Shown here: positions 42,876-54,984 of the stretch, piece by piece
Layout: each line of letters opens with the position of its first letter
How positions within the stretch are numbered: the stretch's first letter is position 1
Assembly (NCBI GenBank): GCA_014905825.1
Contig: JACGCN010000010.1
Span: 1,550,001 to 1,614,000, forward strand
From: Lyophyllum atratum
Lineage: Eukaryota; Basidiomycota; Agaricomycetes; Agaricales; Lyophyllaceae
Length of the DNA: 64,000 nt
Reading direction: 5' to 3'
Program-made: the position numbers and the translations under genes
Notes under the pieces: generated by a model
Told to the model about the DNA's origin: nothing
Seen by the model: the letters and a program-made list of their open reading frames with translations, nothing else
Databases searched by the model: none

Positions 42876-45800
42876 TCAAGGCGTCGGCTCAGCCGACGCC
42901 CCACTCCCCTCAGCACCCGCACCCCCCGGCACCGGATCCGACTCCGCTCTCTGCCCAAGCCCCGGCGGCTTCCTCTTCCCCCCCATCGAATGCGTCCTCG
43001 AAATAGTCGCCCCCCCGCCTCCCCCTCCCCCTCCCTCCCCGGTCCCGCTCAACGCCAGCTCCAAAAAATTCAAATCCACCCCACCCGCCGTCGCGTCCTT
43101 CCACGCCTTCCTCTCCCTCTCCCGTTCCCGGCCTTCCCATCCGCGGAGATCACCCGACGGGACGTTGGGGTTCGACTGCCATGGCGTGGTGACGGTGCTC
43201 GAATGCCGGCGCACGCGCTCCTCGCCTTGGGGTGCCTTCGTCCCCTCTTCGAGTTCTGAATACGGGGAGCTGTCATCCACGGCCTCTTCATCCCCTTCCC
43301 TCTCCCCTTCCTCCTCTTTCTCTCCCTCTCTCTCAACCTCCCCATCCCTCACCCTCTCCCCCTTCCCCTTCATAATCTCATTAACAAGACTACTCCCCCC
43401 CACCATCCCCCCACCGCCAAACATCGGCGGAAAATACCCCCCATCAAAATACCCCGTCGGCTCCTGCACCCCCGCATAGAACCCCCCACCCCCGCCATGC
43501 CCATGCCCCGGCGTCATATGCACTTGGTGCACCATGTGCACGGGCGCACCGACGGCGGGGTTGATCATGGGATTCGGTGCGCCGCCGGGGCGGCCCCAGA
43601 AGGCGCCGGGGGACATGGCGACGCCGGGGGAGAAGGTGCTGAGTGGGGTGTATGGGGTAGGGTTGGTTGTGGTGGGGGCGCCGTTCATGGCGTTGGAGGC
43701 GGAGGTGGAGGCGGAGGAGGAGGCGAAGGTGGGAGCGGTGCTGGAGTTGGGCGGGGAGAGAGGGGTGATGCCGAATGGGGCTGGGTGGGCCCGCGGTTGT
43801 TGTTGTTGTTGCTGTTGAAGGGTGTGAAGTGGGTGGTGGGCGTGGATGGGCGAGCTGGGTGTGCCGTGCACCATCATGGACATATGTACCGGCATCGCCA
43901 TCTGCAGCGGGCTCGGCAGCGGACGCGGGTGCGCGTACCTGGCCGGCTGGTGTTGTTGCGGGTGCTGTGGTGCGTTGTTATTAATCGTACTTGCACCGCT
44001 GGCCTTCTGCGACCCTGGAGGCGGGATGAAGTTGAACGGGGGCATAGACGGCGTAATGGGCGGTATCCCATGCGGCGTCATCATCTGGTGCTGCTGTTGT
44101 ATCTGCTGCACCTGCTGGTGGTGGTGCGACATCACATGTCCCTGTCCATGTCCATGTCCATGCGCATGCGGGTGGAAATGCGGCGACGACGGCGAGCTGA
44201 GCGGGTGGTGGAGTGGGGAGTAGCTCATCACCCCGTGCGGTGACAAGTTCGGGTTTTGCCCGTGCCCATGGTGGAACGACGTGACGTGTGGTGGGGGCGG
44301 GAGTGCGATGGGCCCGGGGTGGTGCGGGTGTGAGTGGTGAGAGGAGGGAGAGCGGTGTGTGGGATTGCGGGTGGGTGCGAGGGGGGTGGCGTTGGCGGTG
44401 CTGGCGGTGGTGGGTGCTGCTGCAGGCACCGTTGGAGATGGTGAAGAAGCGGAGGCAGTGACATTGCTCTGACGCTGACTGGAAGAGAGGCGCCGGTGGC
44501 GCCCTATCGACGGGGGTAATGAAGGGTTCGACTTCTCGGACGTGTTTGATGTCGAAATGGATGCAGCGGCGGAGGAGGTGGACGAAACGTTGGATCCAGA
44601 TGAAGTCGTCGTAATAATCGACGGTGGCTTCGTAGAAGATGAGCCGGACGTGGATCGAGACGCACCAGGAGCTTGATTAAGCGCGTACAAAGCACGACTG
44701 CCCCCAATATCCAACTTCTGGAAAGATCTCAGCAAGTCCCTCTCACGCTCATCTCGCGCCTTCTGGGCCACAATTTCCTGCTGTTGCTGCATACTCCAAG
44801 AGTCGTAGGGTGATGGGGAGCTCGACGATGACCTGCCAAGCCCGAGATGGTATCCTACGGGCAGGTTACTTGGCTGAGCGAGGGACGAGAGCTGGCGGGC
44901 CTGGTACGCAGATGGCATCGCCAATCGCGGGTCTACCGCACTTCTCGAGGAGGGAGCTGGTGAGGCAGATACTGGCGACACACTCGAAGAAGCGGTACCG
45001 CCGATCGAAAGCGAGCTGGGTTGTGGTAGCTGCGTAAATTTGTCGTGGTTGACCTTGAGCGTGCGGCCATTGTATTCGTACCTTGTAGGCGAATAGTTAG
45101 CGTTTTAAGGCGTAAGCGAAGAAACTCGGATACACACCCATTGAACATCTTCACCGCTCGGTCCGCATCCACCTCCGTCGCAAATGTTACAGTGCCAAAA
45201 CCCCTCGAACGGCCGTCCTGCCCGAGAGCCACATCTGCACGCATGATTGTACCAGCCTGGCGAAATAGGTCCTTGAGATCCTGCCACTGGCAGTGAAATG
45301 GGAGCTGTGTCGAATGATAAGGATCTAATTTTTTTCGAGGATTGCGATACGCACATTTCCAACAAACAGACTCCGTAACGATGTATTCACCGCTGCAGGA
45401 AAATTATGATGCAGATCCAAGATGGTCGAGTAGTCCAGCTCCTCGGACGACTTGGGCGCGTGTAGTGAGGTCGAGGGCCCGCAGCCCGTTACGATCGCCG
45501 GTGGATGGTTGGCGTCGTAATCAGGGGGGAGACGGTCTGGCCTGACCTCGAGGATGCGAGTCTGCCATGAGTATCCGTTGAAGAGATCTATCGCCCGCCC
45601 CGCGTCTTCTGCCGTCGCAAGAAGCACGGTGCCATATCCACGGGATCGGTTGTCCGGACCGAGGGAGACGTCGGCGCGCAGGACGGTGCCCGCGCGGCGG
45701 AAGAGGTCCTTGAGGTCTTGCCAGCGGACGCGATAGGGGAGCTATGGGAAGAAGGGTGTGCGTGGGTGTGAAAACCTCGGGTTATGAGATTGGACGTACG

Positions 45801-46023
45801 TTTCCTACGAAAAGTTGTGTACGCGTGTCCTTTAGGGGCCCCTGGCGTCCATCGGGGGAGGCACGAGAGGAGGTGGCCATGAGGATGACAGCCTCGATGT
45901 CATCGTTGGTGAGGGTGGAGGGGGAGCGAGCGGACAGCGGGGTGCTGTGGGACTAGAGATGGAAATTATTAGCAGGGAAACGTTGGGTGAGAGAGGATTG
46001 GTTACCTGTCGCAAGGCGTCCAT
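42876..46023 (-). CDS. RNA-binding protein with two RRM domains (Gbp2/Hrb1-like)
   Basis: The ATG at 46023 starts a short first exon (MDALRQ). The next exons encode two RRMs of the same type: one around LPYRVRWQDLKDLFRRAGTVLRADVSLG and RSRGYGTVLLAT, the second around LPFHCQWQDLKDLFRQAGTIMRADVALG and RSRGFGTVTFAT. This WQDLKDLFR signature is that of Gbp2/Hrb1 proteins, which bind mRNA and act in nuclear mRNA surveillance and export. The last exon (44981-42876, about 701 codons) is low-complexity: Ser-, His-, Pro- and Gln-rich with a run of Gln near 43810, plus a conserved-looking KLDIGG segment, and probably disordered. The long antisense frames here are by-products of the biased composition. 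Confidence 0.85.
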
Positions 46024-47003
46024 GGTCAGCACTGCAGACACTCGTGAATTTTGCAGTCCACAGTAGTCAGAACAGGCTTTGTTTTGCTGTCACCGTCCCT
46101 TTCCAAGTTGTTCTGTTTGTGGAGAAGGCCACGAGTGACAATTTTTCGCTCCACATAGAACAATGTCGGCGTTATTATTATGCCAGCCGCCCCACGTCAT
46201 GGTCATCCCGCGGATGCTACGCTGACATCGTCTCCGCCCCCCGCTCGTTGTCCCAAACAGCGACCACGCTAACGCCGTCTATTTCCTTTGCCAACGCATC
46301 GCACTGCCCGTTCGCAACGGTCACCAGGACTGCGGGTTAATCATGCACCCGTATTCGGCCTGACGTCATTTTTCAATTCTAGTTCGTGGGAGAAGAGAGG
46401 CAACCGCTATTCGGACTGCTGCCGCCCATTGCCGTTCATTTGTTCTCGCACAACCGTGATCGTGCCACCATGTCTAGGCAGGTCTAGGCTCTCTGTCCTT
46501 TTACCTCGCAACCTCATCATTACCCTCCTTGGAAAGGAAGGTAGCGCCCAGGATCCGAGAACATCTGATCCCATTGCAGTGATAGCATCTTGAGTCTTTC
46601 TACGAATCAGTCTCCCACTTTTGTCTTCAAGTCGAAAGGCGTAGTTAGTTTTCGGTAGGGGTGGTGGACTAGATAGACTTTGGGATGAGCGCCTCCATGA
46701 AAGAGTGGTTGAGGAAGAATGAAGTCCTGGTGTCATCAGGGTCCTATCAAGGCATACGGCGAAGACCGCAACATAAACGACACAAAGGTAGGTCTGTAAA
46801 TATCGTCACCGGTGGGCGCGATCCTGTAAAGTTAAACGTTCAGTGACTTGTTGACTAAAGACTCAAGTAGCACAAGTAAACCCACGAAATCATCCCGAGT
46901 TAATGTGAATAATTATATGTGATGTGGCAAGTAATACAAGTTGATGCAGATACGAGATAGAATAGAGCGTCGAGAAGAAGAAAAAAAATACAAGTAGAAG
47001 CTC
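46024..47003. other. intergenic, 5' flank of the RRM gene and 3' flank of H2A
   Basis: About 1 kb without a supported gene. Open frames on both strands are short and show no conserved sequence. Confidence 0.55.
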
Positions 47004-47615
47004 TCAAACTTCCTGGCTCACACCGCCATCGCCCCCTCGTTTTGCGGTTTTGCTGGGTAGGAGTTCCTGAAAGGATGATGACAAAGGGTCAGATCAAAGC
47101 CAAAATATATGGAAGAAAGGAAAAGAAACGTACGGGTGCGATATGTGGCACGACACCACCCTGTGATATCACGACGTGGCCGAGGAGTTTGTTCAGCCTG
47201 AGGGAAAAGATGTCAGTCAAACGGTAAAGAAGGAGAAAAAGGGAAAAGACGCACTCTTCGTCGTTTCGGATGGCAAGTTGCAGATGACGGGGTACGATAC
47301 GCTGCTTCTTGTTATCACGCGCAGCATTACCAGCGAGTTCGAGAATCTCAGCGGCAAGATATTCCAGCACGGCAGCCAGGTACACTGTCAAGAAAACATG
47401 CCGCCCATTGAGCCACCAAGTCCCAAGGCCCAGAAGAAAGGAAACATACCAGGGGCACCAGCACCGACGCGCTGGGCGTAGTTACCCTTCTTCAACAGAC
47501 GGTGCACACGGCCGACAGGGAACTGCAGACCCGCCTTTGCAGAGCGCGATTGGGACTTGGACGCGTCGCCGCTCGCCTTTCCTCCGGACTTGCCAGCTTT
47601 TCCTTTTCCAGACAT
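47004..47615 (-). CDS. histone H2A
   Basis: The N-terminus [14 protein letters not shown] and the core [71 protein letters not shown] and [19 protein letters not shown] identify core H2A. Three introns interrupt it. The final exon ends GGVSQEV, so the C-terminus carries the SQE-hydrophobic motif phosphorylated by ATM/ATR-type kinases after DNA damage, as in other fungi. Divergent from H2B with a shared promoter, the usual fungal arrangement. Confidence 0.95.
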
Positions 47616-47952
47616 TGTACTATGCTTAAGCGGTCGGGGTGCGGTGGTGGTGGTGTCGAAAAGTGGCTGGCGCGAGCAAGCAAGGTGGTGGTAACGGAGG
47701 TGATAAAGACTGAACGGCGCGCCATTCTCCCCCAGTTTTTATAATCGGCATTCATAGTGATCACGTGCATCCAGTGCTCCGTTTATCGCAATCAACAAAG
47801 ACGCGTTTAGCGCCACAACATGTGCAAACTGACGCGTCTTTATATAAACAACGCTTCTCTCCCCCACCTTCCCTTCCTCACTCCCTTTGCGCCTCCCACC
47901 ACCCACGTCGCTCTTGCCACCCACCTACTCACCTCACACCAACAACTTCGCA
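47616..47952. promoter_or_regulatory. bidirectional H2A/H2B promoter
   Basis: 337 bp between the two divergent ATGs. TATA-like boxes face both ways: TATAAAAA on the minus strand at 47743-47736 for H2A and TATATAAA at 47841-47848 for H2B. The central part, around 47790-47835, contains GC-rich words such as GACGCG and probably holds the shared cell-cycle elements. Confidence 0.75.
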
Positions 47953-48532
47953 ATGGCTCCCAAACCCGCGTCCACAGCCGGCAAAGCCCCCGCCTCCACC
48001 GCGTCGAAGGCCCCCGCTAAATCCACAGAGGGCGCCAAGGCCGCGAAGAAGACCTCGTCCAAGGCCGCAGCGCCCGCAGACGGCGAGAAGAAGAAGCGCA
48101 AGAAGGTTAGAAAGGAGACGTACTCCTCTTACATCTACAAGGGTGCGCTACTTGTTTTTTTTTTCTTCTTATGCCACCGACGCGACGTGCTGATATCGGC
48201 TGTCTTCTCAGTCCTTAAGCAGGTCCATCCTGATACGGGTATCTCGAACAAGGCGATGGCTATTCTTAACAGCTTCGTCAACGACATCTTCGAGCGCATA
48301 GCTACCGAAGCCTCCAGTGCGTTTCATCGCCTGAACCCTCCCTCCTTTTTCTTGCTTACTTACGCGTCGTTGTCCACGAACAGAACTCGCGTCCTACTCT
48401 AAAAAATCCACCATCTCCTCACGCGAAATCCAAACCTCCGTGCGGCTCATCCTCCCCGGTGAACTCGCCAAGCACGCGATCTCGGAGGGCACGAAGTCGG
48501 TGACCAAATTCTCGTCGGCGGGCGCCAAGTAG
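47953..48532 (+). CDS. histone H2B
   Basis: Three exons (47953-48142, 48212-48316, 48384-48532) give 147 residues. After a Lys/Ala/Pro-rich tail ([15 protein letters not shown]...) comes the H2B core [98 protein letters not shown]. The lysine near the end (TKSVTKFS) is the equivalent of the ubiquitinated H2B lysine. Intact. Confidence 0.96.
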
Positions 48533-48909
48533 TCGCCTCATCTCCACTTGCATATTTATTCCAGTCATGTCTCGGTGAGTCTTGTATAGTCTCCAAGTGT
48601 TTTTGGAGCAGTGGCTGATTAAGAGCTGGTTCGTTATAGGCACCTCAGTAGTGAGACTGTTAGAAGATATCTAGTTCCTGTATACCAGTGTATTATTAAT
48701 GTTATTGTATGGGCCCCAAACCATTCTCGATGAGCCTTGCGAATCAGACTCGGAATAGTAGGCTTATTAGGCTTGACACCTGATGGCTCTTACTACGTTG
48801 TGAGCTTTTAATGGCCTAACAAGTACACGTTGAAAGCCATATTATGTCGTCGTACGTCTTGCTTCAAGTATACAAGCAGTCGACTAGTCATGATAAGTAA
48901 ATACATCCC
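48533..48909. other. convergent intergenic region
   Basis: 3' flanks of H2B and the membrane protein; no gene or terminator-like hairpin stands out. Confidence 0.55.
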
Positions 48910-50360
48910 CTAAAACCCCGCCTGATACGGCGGCGGCACCGTCTCCCTCCGCAACTCATTCTCCCCCTCCTCCCTCGTCAGCTCCGCAATCCTACCCCTC
49001 AGCTCCGACACATACGCACTACCCTCCCCACTCTCCGCCAGCTCCCTATTGAGCTCGGACACCAAGTCTTGCAAGCGTTGCCTACGACCTACGCGGCCGA
49101 GGAGGTCTTGCTGGCTTTCCGATGTCGCACTGACGGCCGGTGGTGTGGGAGGGGGGTAGCTTACGTCGCTAGAGGGCAGGTCGCTTTTTCTCATGGGTTG
49201 TAGGGATGCGGTGGACGGGTCGGTGGGGGTGCTGTAACTTCCCGGGGTCCCTTGGCCAGTGTGTGTGCCTGTCATGAGGAATGGGTGCACGCCAGAGGCT
49301 GCATATTCGTAATGAGTAGACTATTCGACTAAGATCTGGGATGTTGAAGAAAACGTACAGAGCTCTGTGATGACTTCACCTTGGAATCGCGACCTCCTGT
49401 CCTGCAGTCGTCGTTTCCGGTACAGAACAAGAAGCACCACCAAGCACAGCGCCCCAACCCCACCTATCACGCCGCCCACGATCGGTCCCACCGGGGATGA
49501 TCCCTGGCTTGAAGACGACGACGCAGGGGGGTGGGATGGTGTGGATGAGGTTGAGGAATTGGACGGGGCCGTCACCGCGGGTAAATCCACTACAACTTCC
49601 GTAGTCGGGAACACCAAATCAACATCCCACGGCCGCGCTCCATACCCCCCAAGCATACCCGCAGGCCCCCACGCCGAATCATCAAACGACAGCGCCTGGA
49701 AGTCCCCCGAAATCACCTTACTCGCGCGCCACGTCCCATCCGAGCGAATCACCACCGTCGATCCGTCCTCATGCGTCACCTCAATCGCAACTAGGAGCCC
49801 CGCGGCGCTATACCCCCCGCTAACCGTATCGAGAACGTTCACCCCGGTGACAGCGAACACATTGGTGTCGGGAGCGAGGGGCGCGACGCCGTAGCGATGC
49901 GGGGATTGCCAGCCGAATCGCGCGTCGGCCCCTTGGGTGGACCCGGTGAGGTGGCCGTTGATGTAGAGGGTGTACTCGTTGTCGGCGGTTATGAGGATGG
50001 AGGCGGAGGCGGCGGATTTCCCGGGGGGTATGGTGTATGTCCGGCGGAAGGCGCGGGGGACTGGGGGGGCGAAGGGGGGAGAGGTTTCGGGTGTCCAGAT
50101 CCAGGAGGAGAGTTTGAGGCCGCTGGTTAGGGCGTCGTCGGCTTGGCGGGGTTTGAGCACTCGAGTTGGTGGTGGGTTCAAGGGAAGATTGGACAAGGTG
50201 ACCTGCCCAGCAGCTGCGAGTTGGAATGATGATCGATGATCAGTCAAGCTATCCTTAGAATATCATGAGAGAAAGGGGACGTACCAGCACCAAGCACTTC
50301 CCATCGCCCCGTCAACCCCGCCATGAAGAGAAGCCCACCCCAGATCACTTTGACGAACAT
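48910..50360 (-). CDS. single-pass surface protein with Ser-rich stalk and coiled-coil tail
   Basis: The first exon starts at 50360 with a signal peptide (FVKVIWGGLLFMAGLTG). The extracellular part contains a beta-rich region with WIWTPE, FRRTYTIPPGKSAASASILITADNEYTLYINGHL and FDDSAWGPAGMLGGYGARPW, a jelly-roll pattern like the carbohydrate-binding N-terminal parts of some rhamnosidase-type proteins. A Ser/Pro stalk leads to one transmembrane segment (GGVIGGVGALCLVVLLVLY, then RKRR). The cytoplasmic tail, in the last exon ending at 48910, has a charged helical stretch (RLQDLVSELNRELAESGEG) and ends PPPYQAGF. No catalytic residues are evident; a sugar-binding sensor or adhesion role is inference. 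Confidence 0.75.
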
Positions 50361-50917
50361 CCTTGGGGCGTCTCAGAGTTTTGAAGAGGTCTTGCACATC
50401 TCAGCCCTGACGTGTAAAGAAAGCGTGCTGATATGATATCCATGATTCCCGGTCGACCGTTGGCGGTGTTGACTGACACACCGTTGCGGTGGGCCCTTGT
50501 GGTGTGATGAGCCCAAGTCGCATCAAGCTTGATGACGGCTACTTTGCCTATCCTACATCAATACTCGGCTGGCTGTGCTCCTTCGAAGTTCGCTTAACCA
50601 GGACCTGTCACTACCCTTCGATCTTTGGAAGAACTAGACCGGTGACCGATGCGTCGACGAAGGGCAAGCCTTTCGAGGTTTCCTCCATTGAGGGGCTGGT
50701 CACCGTGAGGCTATCGAAGAAGAACGAACGTCGAATCCTCGAACGGCATATGATTTTGGGGCTTTTTCAGCGTCGAAGTCAACGATCCCGGATGCTACTG
50801 TCACTATCCATATGATCCGTACAGCTTGGATGTTTCTCACCGCGGACCCTTATAGACGGTCTTCTGCGGAACCATGAGGTCACAAGTCTCTCTGACATCG
50901 CCTGCTGATGTACCACT
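50361..50917. other. intergenic
   Basis: No supported gene; divergent upstream region of the surface protein and the sphingomyelinase-like remnant. Confidence 0.5.
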
Positions 50918-52184
50918 ATGTTACGGCTCAAGCCCTTGTTGGCCGTTCTGCTCTTCGTCTGTGCTGCCTATGGCAGCCTCGTCGACGATATTGTCAACGC
51001 GATCGAGAACGCGGTTGATTGCGGAGCGTGTCATGCCCTCCTCGTCCCCCTTCAAGGTCTAGCGGTCCTCGGCGACTCTACATCTCCAACACAATTATTG
51101 CAGTCTGCAAATCCCTCAAGGTGTACCTCCATGCCCACACGTTACAACAGCTTATCCCTTGACAATGGTACCGCCTCGCAGGCGCACGACCCGGACGTAT
51201 ACGAAGGAATCATCAAGCAACAAGGACCCATCCTCGCGCACGACCCGCGATCCATCTCCGCACTCGGCCAAACCGCAACCAAACTCTGCGATGCCGTCTT
51301 TGGTCTATGTCAGCCCCCTGATATCAAAAAGTACACCGTACCTTTCCCGAAGCCTGCCCCGACGAACCCGAAGGTGTTCGCTTCGAAAGGGAGGGCGCCG
51401 TTCCAGGTCGCTCATTTCAGTGACGCGCATATCGATCGGGAGTATGCGGTATAATTCACGCGTATGTACATGGTTTTTGACTGGCTGAGCACACGTACGG
51501 CCTGGGGCGGACGTGAATTGCACGAAACCTATTTGCTGCGGGAACTACGGATAGCGTGAGTCCTCCTGGGGTACCCGCCGGGCCCATGCCAGGCGAGCAC
51601 AATCGTGATACCACCACGGCGTTGGCGCAATCGATGCTCCACGCGATCTCGGCCAACAATGCTTTCCCATTTGACGTTGTGGAAGGTGTTAATTCGTTCC
51701 AGCCGCATATATGTGTTCCTTTCATCTTATTATATGGATAGCATCGGTATGGCTGGTGAACCAAACGATCGTGAAGTTCTCCTTTGCATTTTTCTCCCGC
51801 GTAATGGTTAACCAACATGGCCTATTATGTATCGGCAGCGTTACAAAGGATATGCAGACCTTCAACAATGAAATGGCCACGATCTTGGGTGCGCCTGTGT
51901 ACCCCGCCGTCGGTTGGTCACAAGTATCATTCCTACCCCATTGGTTCTTGTACCAGCAGTTGGAAATCGTCCTTGAGTCAATGATGAAAGGAGTCTTGAA
52001 CGAAACCAGATCAACCACTGAACTCGAAGCGAGAAAGACATGGCTCGCGTTTCGTGGAGCCCGAGCGAGGCTTCGAGATGACGTAAGTGGCGGGGCATCA
52101 AGTTCCTCATACCCTGAAGTAGTCACAACGCCTAATAGTGTGTGGGTCGGTGTCAAAGACCTGCTCATGATCGACGGAGGGTAA
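50918..52184 (+). pseudogene. decayed acid sphingomyelinase-like phosphodiesterase
   Basis: The start is intact: a signal peptide (LLAVLLFVCAAYG), then a saposin-B-like segment (VDCGACHALLVPLQGLAVLGD ... VYEGIIKQQGPIL ... LCDAVFGLC) and the first metallophosphatase motif HFSDAHIDREY. The rest is damaged. A base is missing near 51078, where the saposin frame shifts; a saposin Cys is Tyr (DVYEG); the acceptor expected near 51533 reads CTG, not AG; a small deletion after NYG creates a stop; HNCD-type Cys is Arg (EHNRDTT); the metal-binding GNHE box reads GWSQ; and the second half of the catalytic domain is absent. Intact relatives are secreted enzymes that cleave phosphodiesters of lipids. Confidence 0.8.
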
Positions 52185-53325
52185 TCTACGACACATTCCG
52201 CAACATTCGCCATCCAGATACGTCAAATGAATTTACAACACCCAGAATATTTACAACCCTCAAAAGAGACTTCACAAGCCTGCGCGAGGCGGTAGAACGC
52301 CTGGGAACTGAGCTCAAAGCCACAAAGATCACGGTCCCGGTCGAGCGGGAAGCAGGGGCATAGTCTGTGAATTTCTTGTGGAGTCCCCGTCGACATTCCT
52401 TCCCCCCAACCTTAAAAATGTATCCATAAAAGGCATACATCGGTGAGAGGTTTCTGGGCCAAACCAAATCGACGATGTGTCCCGGAAGAGACAAACGAAG
52501 TGAAGGTAAGAAGCCTAGAGGATAGGGTTAACACCCTGCGAAACGCCTCAAGGAGAGTGCGGCTGAAGGCGCTTATTAGAGACCCGGTAGTTGACACCTA
52601 TCAATACAAGTTGACATCGGTCCGTAAGATCCTGTAGATATTTGGTTTTATTGTGAGGCCAATCACGCAGAAGGCTGCGGCAGCACAGAGAGAGACTGAT
52701 GTAGATGTTGGCTCCTGGCATGAGGGGAATTCTAATGGCTGGCCGTGCTCTTAGGCACTCTGTGCCCAAATGTACAGCGAGGTAATTACACCCCTGACGT
52801 GGTATCACCATGCACCCATTCGGTGGCCAGATTACAAGTTGTTACCAAGAACGACCGATATGGCACTCGCGGCCGGTGTCCGTCTTGCGGGGCCTATGTA
52901 TCGAAGAGATGACTGGAATCCGGGATTATGGCGCATGGTACAAGATAGAAGCACAAAGACATTGTAAGATGAGGGTGATGAATCTCACCTCGTCTTGAGT
53001 TACGGCGTAGACCATGTATGGAAAACGGCATTGATCTTCGTGGTATTCTGAGTCTGAATGGAATACCGGTCCGAACGTAGGATAAGGGGTAGAATCTTCG
53101 ACAAAGGTTGTACGAGACAGTGAGATACAGATCGAGAACGGTGCCCCAGATCACTTGGACCGCCTCGGCTCCTGTAGTCTGTAGATGCCCACCCCAGATC
53201 AGGCGGGGTTGAGGTAAATCGTGTACCGACAGCATGGGCTGACCATCGGAAGACGCGCCGGAAGGTGTAGAATCCATCGTGTTTGGAACTCGCTTCCCAA
53301 GTCTACGTCTCGTAAAAGGAACATG
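52185..53325. other. intergenic, no firm gene
   Basis: About 1.1 kb. Short plus-strand frames with a coiled-coil-like pattern (FTSLREAVERLGTELKATK near 52270-52340; VKVRSLEDRVNTLRNASRR near 52500) could be relics of one gene but cannot be assembled. Confidence 0.4.
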
Positions 53326-54609
53326 CTATTCAAGCATCAAAGCCAAATCCATAGCGTCATCCAGAGGGTCCTCATTAGCTTTAGCATCGCAGCCGGTATC
53401 CTCGTCCGTCGTGTCAACCTCCAGACCTCGCGGGGGCCGGCCACGCCACCGCTCGACGCGGGTTCTTAGAAGCAATTCCAAGTCCTCTGTCGAGTTAGCC
53501 CTACCCAATGCGGCCCGGAATTTCTGGGACCACGGACGTCTACCACTACCGATCGAAAATGTTCAGGCTGAGCACCGGCCGGGCATGGGAACGTTACACT
53601 TACCATTGGAACTCGATGAAGTGTCTGATGTGCGTTTGTATGGTAGGGTGTGGGGCAGTATCAGGGAATCCTCGGCAAATGTCTAAGTACTCCAATGCGA
53701 TGTCCACCGGGTCTGGTATTTTGTTCTCAAAGAGGCTGTAAAGAAAGGAGAGTGTAAGGATCGTGAAGGGAGAAGAACCAGGACCGCGGACGAACCATGG
53801 ATTTCCCAAGAGTGTCTCGCCCACCATAACGCCATCTCCTCCAGTGAACTTGAGGTTCTCCGGAATGTCGCCCCACACTCGCACATTGCCGTTGCTTACG
53901 ACTGGGATCCGCAAGCCTTCTTTTAGACGCCTGACTTCACTGAGGTCCGCGGCTCCTTGACGTCGCCGACGAGCAGAAACTGTCCGCGCGTGAAGCGTTA
54001 CCCAAGAAGCACCACATGCTTCTAAACCCTGCGCAAAGTCTAGGGTCCTCTCGACCGGCTGGCAGAGCCTTATCTTGACGGAAGTCGGCACGGTAAAAGA
54101 GTGCGACATTCCAGACACTGTACAACGATGAATTAGCCATGGGAGTCATTGATCATAAAATGGTCAGGACGTGCCGATTCCTTGGACTAGAGGCCAGTCC
54201 TTTTGACCGAGTAAGTACGCTCCATAATGGCCTTCCCGAGCAGCTTCCAGAGGGCAGCCAAGGTTCAAATCTATGGCACTTCGGATTACGATCAGCTCGT
54301 CATTCGCTATCGACACGAGAAGAACGCACCGATACCCTCGCATGACCCTTGTAGTCTTCGACCAGCCTGCACAATAGTGTCCACATCATCCCCGCACAGC
54401 TGCACTACTACCGGATGCCCGAGGTTAGTATCCAGAGTGAGATCGCGTAAATGGTGTTCAAAATATTGTTGATCATTCAAAATCCTGTCAGGCATAAGCA
54501 TTTGTGTATACGCCAACGTCGCGCCATGTCTCCGAACAAGCGTCCTGAAGGGCAGATCAGACTGGTTAACCATTGGCGCCGCTATAAACGCGAGATGTTC
54601 GGGTAGCAT
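53326..54609 (-). CDS. tRNA-dihydrouridine synthase (Dus family)
   Basis: A multi-exon FMN-dependent TIM-barrel enzyme that reduces uridines in the D-loop of tRNAs. Visible in order: the N-terminal flavin motif FIAAPMVNQSDLPFRTLVRRHGA, VVVQLCGDD, the Dus signature AIDLNLGCP, GHYGAYLL, SVKIRLCQPVERT, WVTLHARTVSARRRRQGAADL, PVVSNGNV, the C-terminal barrel residues GDGVMVGETLLGNPWF, and a helical domain with LEYLDICRGFP and HIRHFIEFQW. The last exon ends at 53326 with LALMLE. The sequence is closest in feel to the Dus1/Dus4 groups; which position it modifies cannot be fixed without a tree. The R-for-K run HARTVSARRRR is normal for this site. Confidence 0.87.
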
Positions 54610-54976
54610 CGCTGAGAGACTCGTGGAGAACGAGGGGCAAGGGGCAAGTATAGAGTGGCCGTGGTCGTTGATTATCGAAAACCGTTATCAGCAATTACTT
54701 GGCACAGACGTCCACGCTGCTCATTCTTGTCTTGTGACTCGCGACACTCTTACCCTGTCCCTGGCAACGACTACGACACTCAAGAATATAGCTTACTCTG
54801 AGCTCCTGGACACCCCTTAACGCGCCCTTCTCTCACTCTCCAACCTCGAACCCTCGAGTTCATTGACTGAAGAATCTTACGCAGTATATCATGGCTACTT
54901 TTTGGGATCACATGGAGATGTGCGGACTGCCAGAAGTCCGGGCATGGAAGCGCATCATCAATGCCCTTCTATTAAG
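54610..54976. other. intergenic, with a possible short exon
   Basis: A short plus-strand frame (about 54891-54984, reading MATFWDHMEMCGLPEV) is cut by the MITE insertion. Across the empty site it would end within a few codons, so it is not a convincing gene. Confidence 0.35.
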
Positions 54977-54984
54977 CCTTCGAG
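54977..54984. repeat. target site duplication CCTTCGAG, left copy
   Basis: Repeated at 55789-55796 directly outside the inverted repeats. Confidence 0.88.

Noticed and set aside
42772..44243. Plus-strand frames of up to 248 codons over the RRM gene
   Set aside because: Antisense to the low-complexity Ser/His/Pro exon; they contain no conserved segment and no intron signals.
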